13,886 bases of DNA from CAZITB01 sp964542055 (GTDB lineage: Bacteria; Planctomycetota; Phycisphaerae; Sedimentisphaerales; CAMDDF01): positions 1-13,886 of the forward strand of contig CAZITB010000079.1 in assembly GCA_964542055.1 (NCBI GenBank), written 5' to 3'. Of the stretch, positions 1 through 6,128 are shown piece by piece. A program made the translations under genes and the position numbers. Within the stretch, counting starts at the first letter, position 1. Every line of letters starts with the position of its first letter. The notes beneath the pieces are model-generated. The model made no database searches. It worked only from the letters and a program-made list of their open reading frames with translations, and was not told the DNA's origin.

Positions 1-110
1 AAATCTGTGTAATCAGTGTCTAAAAAATAGAAAATCTGCGGGAATCAGCGTCAAAATTATTTTATCTTTTAATGTTTTTCAAATCTGTGCAAATCTGAGT
101 TCATCTGTGG
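1..110. repeat. Degenerate CACAGATT-type repeat, period about 10 bp
   Basis: Non-coding. On the minus strand the units read like CACAGATTT, ACACTGATT, CGCAGATTT, CGCTGATT, GCACAGATTT, ACTCAGATTT and CCACAGATG. On the plus strand the T of each ATC core falls at 4, 13, 35, 45, 84, 94 and 104, with another ATCT at 64. Nearly all spacings are therefore close to multiples of 10 bp. Strings of this CACAGAT/AACACAGAT style recur, as I remember it, between genes in many environmental bacteria; their function is not established. The array begins at or before the window edge, so its full length is unknown. Confidence 0.6.
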
Positions 111-162
111 CAATTTTTTTTGCAGTTTTTTTTATTTTTCACTTGCCGGGTAAAATCGGCTG

Positions 163-183
163 TTTTTGCGAAAATCGCGAAAA
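163..183. repeat. Short inverted repeat (hairpin)
   Basis: TTTTTGCGA and TCGCGAAAA flank an AAA loop, giving nine pairs with one G-T wobble. Neither strand has a clean T-run after the stem, so it does not look like a standard intrinsic terminator. It sits directly at the start of the phased A-tract array. It lies about 235 nt past the stop codon of the radical SAM gene and could be a weak 3' end for that operon. Confidence 0.35.
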
Positions 184-273
184 CTGCTCCAAACTTGACC
201 CAAACTGAGCTAAACTTGGTGCAAACTCACTAAAACTAGCCTAAAAATGCACCAAACTGCAAACTTTCAAAAC
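171..273. repeat. Helically phased AAACT / A-tract array
   Basis: A-tracts of 3-5 bases start at about 171, 180, 191, 202, 212, 223, 232, 243, 254, 261 and 269. The first nine average 10.4 bp apart, one turn of B-DNA. Most are followed by CT, giving a repeated AAACT core separated by 5-6 variable bases. Phased A-tracts are the classic sequence signature of intrinsically curved DNA. The conserved AAACT core also fits an iteron-like protein-binding array. No gene is visible in it. Function is unknown. Confidence 0.6.
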
Positions 274-309
274 GTCACTTCTTTTAACATAAACCCTTGT
301 CTAGCAAAA

Positions 310-417
310 ACTTAAGTGCCGAAAAACAAAAAGTCTTAAATACTTAGTGTCAAAAAAAAGCCTTTTCATCGCCCAAAATGAAGCCCAAAAAAAACTGAAA
401 TTTCGCCCAATCTGAAA
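310..417. repeat. Short direct repeats after the radical SAM stop codon
   Basis: Two copies of a motif of the form ACTTA(A)GTGYC followed by an A-rich run lie at 310-327 and 342-359. Three copies of GCCCAA...TGAA start at 371, 383 and 405, the last reaching the radical SAM stop codon at 418-420. A-runs at 352-359 and 387-394 would be U-runs in the minus-strand transcript, but I find no strong stem before either. The end of the five-gene operon is therefore not clearly marked. No coding sequence is seen. Confidence 0.4.
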
Positions 418-1368
418 CTAAAAATCAACCACCGCTTTGTAGTAAACCTTATCCCCCACCTGTTTGGAATCTATCTTGCCCTCTTGGCAAAGTATAGTAA
501 CATACTTTAGAGCCTCGTTTCGGTTGATACCCAGGCTAGAAACAATATCTTCCAAACTGCAGGGCCGCCGCTTGAGCATCTGATAAACACTTTCACCACT
601 TGCCTGCGTCTCGCTTCTCAGCTTATCAAGCTTATCATAATCAACAATAACTTCCGCCACCGGGCCAAGCCTTTGAGCAATCTGCCTGAGCCTTTCCGCG
701 GAAACCGGCATCAGCCCTGCCTCCGCCGTAGGCCGAATTGCCGTGTTTAGCTGCACTTTATCCGGCTTTATAGTTGCTATCAACTCCTCGAATTTTCCAA
801 CCTGATCATCGCCGGTATTTATCCCATCGATCAGGAATATCTCAAGCCATATCGCCCCGGAATACTCGCTTTTAAAGGCTTTAAGCCCCTCAACCAGCCT
901 ATCAAAGGTAATATCACGGTGCGGACGGTTTATCTTCTCAAAACTATCCCTGTCAACCGCATCCAGGCTTGGCACCACCAAATCAGCCTTGCCAACCTCT
1001 GACCTTACCTGCGGAATATGCAACAATGTGCCGTTGGTAATTACCGCCACCGGTATCTCGGTCAACTGGTGAATTTTATCGATCAGGCTGCCGATATCGG
1101 TATTTAGAGTCGGTTCACCTGAACCGCTTATGGTTATAAAATCTGCTTTTACCCCCTCGTTTAGTTTTGTTTTAAGTTCCTCCACAACTTTATCTATATC
1201 CACAAAAGACTTTCTTTCAATAGTTTGCGGATGCGGCGCCTTGCCTAGCTGACAATAAATACAATCCTGCGTACACGACTTAAACGGTACAATATCCACT
1301 CCCAAACTCAGCCCCAATCTTCTTGACGGCACCGGCCCGAACAAAAATTTACTGCCATATTCTTTCAA
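418..1368 (-). CDS. Radical SAM protein with C-terminal winged-helix domain
   Basis: A 316-residue radical S-adenosylmethionine enzyme. The CxxxCxxC cluster motif is C32, C36 and C39, which should bind a [4Fe-4S] cluster that cleaves SAM. The N-terminal GPVPSRRLG segment (11-19) is typical of the COG0731-like group often annotated as Fe-S oxidoreductases. GSGEPT (82-87) fits the SAM-binding glycine-rich strand. Residues about 258-313 look like a winged helix-turn-helix, so the protein may bind nucleic acid or sense a signal. The substrate is not known. The start is TTG at 1368: an AAGGGG Shine-Dalgarno lies 5 nt upstream and its first bases overlap the TAA stop of kdsA. It is the last gene of the operon, 9 nt after kdsA, so translational coupling is likely. 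Sure of the superfamily, unsure of the reaction. Confidence 0.9.
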   Translation of the reverse strand: MKEYGSKFLFGPVPSRRLGLSLGVDIVPFKSCTQDCIYCQLGKAPHPQTIERKSFVDIDKVVEELKTKLNEGVKADFITISGSGEPTLNTDIGSLIDKIHQLTEIPVAVITNGTLLHIPQVRSEVGKADLVVPSLDAVDRDSFEKINRPHRDITFDRLVEGLKAFKSEYSGAIWLEIFLIDGINTGDDQVGKFEELIATIKPDKVQLNTAIRPTAEAGLMPVSAERLRQIAQRLGPVAEVIVDYDKLDKLRSETQASGESVYQMLKRRPCSLEDIVSSLGINRNEALKYVTILCQEGKIDSKQVGDKVYYKAVVDF

Positions 1369-1377
1369 ATCAACCCC

Positions 1378-2196
1378 TTAATTACCATTTACAATCTCAA
1401 ATATTCTTTTGCAATCGCCCAAAACTTTTTCCAGCCATTCAATCGGCATAACACAAGCCGCATCACATTTTGCATTTTCAGGATCATTGTGGGTTTCGAT
1501 GAATAAACCGTTTGCGCCTGCGGCGGTGGCAGCTTTTGCGAGGATGGGGCCGTATTGGCGCTGGCCTGCGGAAGAATCGCCGAATCCGCCGGGCATCTGT
1601 GTGCTGTGGGTTACATCGAAAACTGCTGGGCAATCCAGTTTTTTCATTCGCTCCAGACACGTCATATCATTCACAAGCCTGTTGTAACCAAAAAAAGTTC
1701 CGCGGTCTGTTAGCATGATCTTTTCATTTCCGCTTTCTTTGAGTTTTGAAACTACGTTTGTCATTTCTTCGGGTGACATGAACTGGCCTTTTTTTACATT
1801 TACCGGTTTGCCTGTTTGTGCGGCGGCAATCAACAGGTCAGTTTGCCTGCATAAGAATGCCGGTATCTGGAGGCAATCCACCACCTGGCCTACAGGTTTG
1901 GCCTGGGTATAGTCATGAATATCTGTAACTACAGGCAGTGATCTTTCGCTTCGAACCTTTGCGAGTATATCCAAACCTTTTTCCAGACCTGGTCCGCGGA
2001 AGCTGTGGATGCTTGAACGATTGGCTTTATCGAAGCTGGCTTTGAAAAAATATGGTATGTTGAGCTTTTTACAGATAGCCGAAACTTTATCAGCTATTTC
2101 CAGGCAGTTGTCCAGAGATTCTATTACGCAAGGACCGGCAATCAAGAAAAAATCCTTCTTCAAACCTATATCAATGCTGCCGATTTTAAAATCCAT
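1378..2196 (-). CDS. kdsA: 3-deoxy-8-phosphooctulonate synthase (Kdo-8-P synthase)
   Basis: A 272-residue TIM-barrel enzyme that condenses phosphoenolpyruvate with D-arabinose 5-phosphate to Kdo 8-phosphate, the committed step of Kdo synthesis for lipopolysaccharide in the cytoplasm. Family signatures are AGPCVIES (20-27), FDKANRSSIHSFRGPG, IPAFLCRQTDLL and NVKKGQF. The cysteine in AGPC (C23), H197 (VTHS), E234 (IETH) and D245 match the four metal ligands of the Aquifex-type enzyme, with identical H-to-E and E-to-D spacing (37 and 11). This is therefore the metal-dependent class II form, not the E. coli form with asparagine at the cysteine position. The ATG at 2196 has an AGGA Shine-Dalgarno that overlaps the TAG stop of the preceding lipid kinase. 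It implies an outer membrane with Kdo-containing LPS. Confidence 0.96.
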   Translation of the reverse strand: MDFKIGSIDIGLKKDFFLIAGPCVIESLDNCLEIADKVSAICKKLNIPYFFKASFDKANRSSIHSFRGPGLEKGLDILAKVRSERSLPVVTDIHDYTQAKPVGQVVDCLQIPAFLCRQTDLLIAAAQTGKPVNVKKGQFMSPEEMTNVVSKLKESGNEKIMLTDRGTFFGYNRLVNDMTCLERMKKLDCPAVFDVTHSTQMPGGFGDSSAGQRQYGPILAKAATAAGANGLFIETHNDPENAKCDAACVMPIEWLEKVLGDCKRIFEIVNGN

Positions 2197-2206
2197 TTGA
2201 CTAATC

Positions 2207-3151
2207 CTATTGAAACATTCTTATTAATCTTGTTCTAAGGCCCGCGGGCTTTGCGCCTTTGGGAACGACCATTTTAATGGCTGCGGGTATTACGTGTATT
2301 TCTAACGGCAAATCAGGGCCGGGATCACCATCAATCTGGCAGTGAAGGGTTCCTTTGAGCGGAGTTATCTTTACAGATACCCCCTGCTTGTAAATTACCG
2401 AGCGAAGTTTGACATGCATTTTCATGACTGTGAGAATTGCGTCTTTTAGAAGTTTGACATGTCCTTTAGAGCGGTAGATACAAACATCAAGCAAGCCGTC
2501 ATTGACGCTGGCGTATTTCAGGATATGAAGACCCATCGCATATCTTGATGAATTGCCAACGAAGACCATTCCCTTGCCCTGGTATATTTCCTGTGAATCA
2601 ACTTCAACTTTGAAAGTGGGAAACTTATGTGACCAGAATGTTCTCCATAGCGGCCAGAAATATTCAGATTGGTCAATATTACCTTTTCTCTGTTTCGTAA
2701 GCCGGTGTACTACTTCACCGTCAAAACCGAATCCCGCAATTGAAGTGAATACCTGGTCTTCGATCTTACAAAGGTCAAAATCAATTGTATGATTTTCTTC
2801 AAAGGCGTCAATGAGAGTGGTTAATTTTTCATCATAACCCAAGCTGCTGGCAAGAAGATTTTCTGTCCCGCCAGGCACCGGTAAAAGGGGTTTGCCTGAT
2901 CCTATCAGTTCATTTGTGGCTTCGCGAACAGTTCCGTCACCTCCGGCTACAATTACCAATTGGCAGTTGTCATCTTTTGCAACGTTTCTGATAACCTGAT
3001 GGCCGTCTTCGAGAGACTTTGTATAACTTTCACGGACATCGAAATTTTTGGACTTTAGATACTCCAGCAGGCCCATGGCAAGAGGATTGACACTGCTTGC
3101 TCCCGAGCCGGGATTGATCATATAACATATATAGCCTTTTTGAGGGTCCAT
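2207..3151 (-). CDS. Diacylglycerol/sphingosine kinase-family lipid kinase
   Basis: A 314-residue member of the LCB5/DagK (YegS-like) lipid kinase family, which phosphorylates lipid hydroxyls such as diacylglycerol or a long-chain base. The ATP-binding GGDGT is at 70-74, preceded by an INPGSG loop (12-17). A PGGTENLLASSLG segment (93-105) matches the family's second glycine-rich loop. The C-terminal half is the beta-sandwich typical of the family, with DGLLDV followed later by a DGDPGP-like motif. Length is usual. The ATG at 3151 is 9 nt after the leuS stop. No clear Shine-Dalgarno precedes it, so translation probably depends on coupling to leuS. Its place next to kdsA fits a role in envelope lipid metabolism, but the lipid substrate cannot be read from the sequence. 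Confidence 0.88.
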   Translation of the reverse strand: MDPQKGYICYMINPGSGASSVNPLAMGLLEYLKSKNFDVRESYTKSLEDGHQVIRNVAKDDNCQLVIVAGGDGTVREATNELIGSGKPLLPVPGGTENLLASSLGYDEKLTTLIDAFEENHTIDFDLCKIEDQVFTSIAGFGFDGEVVHRLTKQRKGNIDQSEYFWPLWRTFWSHKFPTFKVEVDSQEIYQGKGMVFVGNSSRYAMGLHILKYASVNDGLLDVCIYRSKGHVKLLKDAILTVMKMHVKLRSVIYKQGVSVKITPLKGTLHCQIDGDPGPDLPLEIHVIPAAIKMVVPKGAKPAGLRTRLIRMFQ

Positions 3152-3160
3152 GATATTATT

Positions 3161-5815
3161 TTAAACGACTATATTTACAAGTCTAGATTTAATTACAATA
3201 ATCTTTTTGGGCTGCTTACCTGCCATCGAGGCCTGGACTTTTTCGCTTGCCAGAGCTTTTTCCTTGATATAGTCATCGGTGGAATCGGCTTGTACAACGA
3301 TTTTGTCTCTTACCTTACCCATAACCTGAATTGCCAGTTCTATTTCCTGTTCTCTGGTCAATTCTTCCTGGTACTTTGGCCAGTTATGGTAAGCGAGCGA
3401 ATTTTTATTACCCAGCCTGTGCCAAAGCTCTTCGCACATGTGAGGGGCAAAGGGGCTAAGCAGCAATACAAAATCCTGCAAGGCACTTTTTGGTTTGACA
3501 TCCAATTTTGAAAGATGATTAACAAAGATCATCATCTGGCTTATAGCGGTATTGAATCCGAACGTTTCTATATCATTTGTTACTTTTTTGATTGTCTGGT
3601 GAAGCAGGCGAAGAGTCTGGTCATCGGGTTTCGTATCCTGAACCGAGGCGTCAACTTCACCCGTTTCCGGATCGATAATGGTTTTCCAGGATTTGTTTAG
3701 AAATCTGAAAACGCCTTCCACGCCCTGCATTGACCAGGGCTTAGTAGCTTGCAATGGTCCCATGAACATTTCATAGAGTCTCATGGAATCTGCGCCATAC
3801 TGGTCGATAACTTCGTCAGGGTTGATCACATTGCCGCGGCTTTTGCTCATTTTCTGGCCGTCTTCGCCGAGTATCATACCCTGGTTGACAAGTTTTTTGA
3901 AAGGTTCGGGCTGCGTAACATATCCCAGGTCGTAAAGGAGTTTATGCCAGAATCTCGAATAGAGCAGATGCAAAACCGCATGTTCGGCACCGCCGATATA
4001 AAGATCGACGGGAAGCCAATAATTTTCATTTTCAGTATCGAAAGGTTGCTGGTTGTTTTGAGCATCGGTGTACCTGAGATAATACCAGCATGAACCGGCC
4101 CATTGAGGCATTGTGTTTGTTTCTCTTTTTGCCTTGCGACCATCGGGCAGTTCGACATTTACCCATTCGGGGATATTGGCAAGCGGAGATTCACCGGTTC
4201 CGGCTGCTTTATAGCTTGGCACGTGAGGGGGAATCAGCGGAAGCTGCGATTCATCCAGTGCAATCGTTTCACCATCTTCGGCATGGAGGATGGGGAAAGG
4301 TTCGCCCCAATATCTTTGACGGCTAAAGAGCCAGTCACGAAGTTTGTAATTTACTGCTTTTTTACCCTTGAGGTTTTCCTCAAGCCATTTGGCAATTTCT
4401 TGTTTAAACTCGGGAGTTTTGAGTCCATCGAAAGGACCTGAATTTACGGCGATTCCGTCGCCTGAAAAACATAGTGTGCCGGCCTGTACCTGAGCCTGAA
4501 GTTCTTCATCTTCGGGTTTTACTACCTGAATAATTTCGAGGCCGAATGTTTTGGCGAATTCAAAATCACGTTCGTCATGTGCCGGTACTGCCATAATTGC
4601 GCCTGTTCCGTAACTTAGCAGAACATAGTCGCTTATCCATATAGGTATTTTTTTCTGATTAACGGGATTGATCGCATATGCGCCGGTAAATACGCCGGTC
4701 TTTTCTTTTGAAAGATCAGTTCTGTCGAGGTCACTTTTTGTCTGGGCCTGATTTTTATAATCCGTTACCTGCTGAGCCTGCTGGTCGGTTGTAATGATAT
4801 CAACCAGAGGATGTTCAGGGGCCAGTACCATATATGTAGCGCCAAAAAGGGTGTCAGGTCTAGTGGTAAAGACGCGGATAAAATCATCTACTCCATCAAT
4901 GTCGAAATCAACTTCGGCTCCGGTGCTTCGGCCTATCCAGTCTGTTTGAAGTTTTTTAATGGAATGTGGCCAGTCAACATGTTCGAGGTCTTCCAAAAGA
5001 CGGTCAGCGAATTTTGTAATTCTGAGCATCCACTGACGCATGGGTTTTCTGATGACCGGATGTCCTCCGCGTTCCGAAACTCCGCCTATGACTTCTTCAT
5101 TTGCCAGTACCGTTCCAAGTTCGGGACACCAGTTTACAGGCACTTCAGCTTCGTATGCCAGACGCTGATTATCAATGAATTCTCTTCTTTCCTGTTTTGT
5201 CAGTTCGGACCATTTTTTGCCGCCGATAGGATCGCCGGTGATGGCCTGCATGCCTTCAGAATCAGGAAAGAGAACCTGTCCATCTATACCTACGTAAAGT
5301 TTTTCAGATTCGAGATATTCGATCAATTGCGAAATAGGTTTGGCTTTATTTTCAATTTCATCGAAATAGCTGTTGAAGAACTTGAGAAAAATCCATTGGG
5401 TCCATTTGTAGTAGTTGGGGTCAGTTGTATCTACCTGGCGGTCCCAGTCGTAACTAAAACCGAGAGACTTGATCTGACGCCGCATGTTATCAATATTATT
5501 TTGGGTCGTTTGAGCAGGATGAGTTCCGGTTTTGATTGCATATTGTTCGGCAGGTAAACCGAAAGCGTCCCAGCCGATGGGATGGAGGACACTATAGCCG
5601 TTGTTTCTTTTGTATCTTGCAACGATATCTGAGGCGGTGTAGCCTTCAGGGTGGCCTACATGTAAACCCTGTGCGCTGGGGTAAGGGAACATATCAAGGA
5701 CGTAATACTTGGGTTTGGACTTATCTTCAAAGGCTTTGAAAGTTTTATTGTCAAACCAGAAGTCCTGCCATTTTTTTTCAAATTGATTAAAATTGTATTT
5801 TCCGTCTTTTGCCAT
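3161..5815 (-). CDS. leuS: Leucyl-tRNA synthetase
   Basis: An 884-residue class I aminoacyl-tRNA synthetase that charges tRNA-Leu. The HIGH motif appears as HVGH (52-55) and the KMSKS loop is exact (655-659). The CP1 editing domain is present, with TTRPDT (317-322) and GTGAIMAVPAHDERD (403-417). The anticodon-binding domain and a C-terminal domain ending in VIKSRLVNIVV complete it. It is somewhat longer than the roughly 860 residues of E. coli LeuRS because of an insertion at about 155-222, before VNWCPELGTVLANEEV. I remember a similar insertion in Bacteroidetes-type enzymes. The cysteine pair found after this point in E. coli is replaced by SERG, so that zinc site is absent. The ATG at 5815 has a weak CGGA Shine-Dalgarno 8 nt upstream. 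It lies 57 nt after the zinc-ribbon gene and leads the tightly packed part of the operon. Confidence 0.98.
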   Translation of the reverse strand: MAKDGKYNFNQFEKKWQDFWFDNKTFKAFEDKSKPKYYVLDMFPYPSAQGLHVGHPEGYTASDIVARYKRNNGYSVLHPIGWDAFGLPAEQYAIKTGTHPAQTTQNNIDNMRRQIKSLGFSYDWDRQVDTTDPNYYKWTQWIFLKFFNSYFDEIENKAKPISQLIEYLESEKLYVGIDGQVLFPDSEGMQAITGDPIGGKKWSELTKQERREFIDNQRLAYEAEVPVNWCPELGTVLANEEVIGGVSERGGHPVIRKPMRQWMLRITKFADRLLEDLEHVDWPHSIKKLQTDWIGRSTGAEVDFDIDGVDDFIRVFTTRPDTLFGATYMVLAPEHPLVDIITTDQQAQQVTDYKNQAQTKSDLDRTDLSKEKTGVFTGAYAINPVNQKKIPIWISDYVLLSYGTGAIMAVPAHDERDFEFAKTFGLEIIQVVKPEDEELQAQVQAGTLCFSGDGIAVNSGPFDGLKTPEFKQEIAKWLEENLKGKKAVNYKLRDWLFSRQRYWGEPFPILHAEDGETIALDESQLPLIPPHVPSYKAAGTGESPLANIPEWVNVELPDGRKAKRETNTMPQWAGSCWYYLRYTDAQNNQQPFDTENENYWLPVDLYIGGAEHAVLHLLYSRFWHKLLYDLGYVTQPEPFKKLVNQGMILGEDGQKMSKSRGNVINPDEVIDQYGADSMRLYEMFMGPLQATKPWSMQGVEGVFRFLNKSWKTIIDPETGEVDASVQDTKPDDQTLRLLHQTIKKVTNDIETFGFNTAISQMMIFVNHLSKLDVKPKSALQDFVLLLSPFAPHMCEELWHRLGNKNSLAYHNWPKYQEELTREQEIELAIQVMGKVRDKIVVQADSTDDYIKEKALASEKVQASMAGKQPKKIIVIKSRLVNIVV

Positions 5816-5859
5816 GATTTCGATCCGTTTAACTTTTTTAAATTTGGAAAGCCATGTTG

Positions 5860-5865
5860 ATTATA
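5860..5865 (-). promoter_or_regulatory. Possible -10 element before leuS
   Basis: An exact TATAAT on the minus strand lies in the 57-nt gap between the zinc-ribbon gene and leuS. It would start a transcript with a leader of about 38 nt. No good -35 hexamer is seen 16-19 nt upstream; the best is about 3 of 6. The region is AT-rich, so this may be chance. Confidence 0.25.
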
Positions 5866-5872
5866 TTTAATA

Positions 5873-6082
5873 TTATTTTGAATTTGGACAGTTTCCTGAC
5901 ATTGGACAGGATGGATTTTTAGCACATGTGTTTTTTTGTGCGGCCATTCTGGGAGAAAAAGAAGAGAATATTTTTTTCATCTCGGCTCCACATTTGTTGC
6001 ATAGATGTTTTTTGCTTGAAGCGGTTTCCAGAAATTCTTCTACAGAATCACAGTCTTTACATTTATATTCAAATATAGGCAT
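5873..6082 (-). CDS. FmdB-family zinc ribbon protein
   Basis: A 69-residue protein opening with MPIFEYKCKDC, the hallmark of the FmdB/CxxC_CXXC_SSSS putative regulatory family. Two CxxC knuckles, C8-C11 and C28-C31, should bind one zinc ion. The family name comes from a proposed regulator of formamidase genes, but the true role is unknown. After the ribbon comes a third cysteine cluster (C53, C59, C65) in a short tail, which may bind a second metal or be redox-active. It is the first gene of the leuS cluster on the minus strand. It begins only 47 nt after the stop of the upstream gene, with a terminator in between. The ATG at 6082 lacks a clear Shine-Dalgarno, yet the start is fixed by the conserved N-terminus. 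Confidence 0.85.
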   Translation of the reverse strand: MPIFEYKCKDCDSVEEFLETASSKKHLCNKCGAEMKKIFSSFSPRMAAQKNTCAKNPSCPMSGNCPNSK

Positions 6083-6094
6083 AAGTCTTTGTTG

Positions 6095-6122
6095 AAAAAA
6101 ATGGCGGCCTTTTGAGACCGCC
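6095..6122 (-). terminator. Rho-independent terminator of the helix-turn-helix gene
   Basis: On the minus strand GGCGGTCT pairs with AGGCCGCC (eight pairs with one wobble) around a CAAA loop. One base later comes a run of seven T. It lies 7 nt after the stop of the 514-residue gene and 13 nt before the zinc-ribbon start. Either transcripts end here, or part of them reads through into the leuS cluster. Confidence 0.85.
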
Positions 6123-6128
6123 GTATGA

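Noticed and set aside
1..110. CRISPR array
   Set aside because: Units are about 10 bp and degenerate, without 20-40 bp repeats or unique spacers, and no cas gene is present.
171..273. Replication origin with iterons
   Set aside because: The AAACT array is iteron-like, but no DnaA-box cluster, replication gene or dnaA/dnaN neighbour is seen, so an origin cannot be claimed.
4811..5557. Plus-strand open frame of 248 codons inside leuS
   Set aside because: It lies wholly antisense to a strongly supported leuS, has no family resemblance and no convincing ribosome site; it is a frame shadow.
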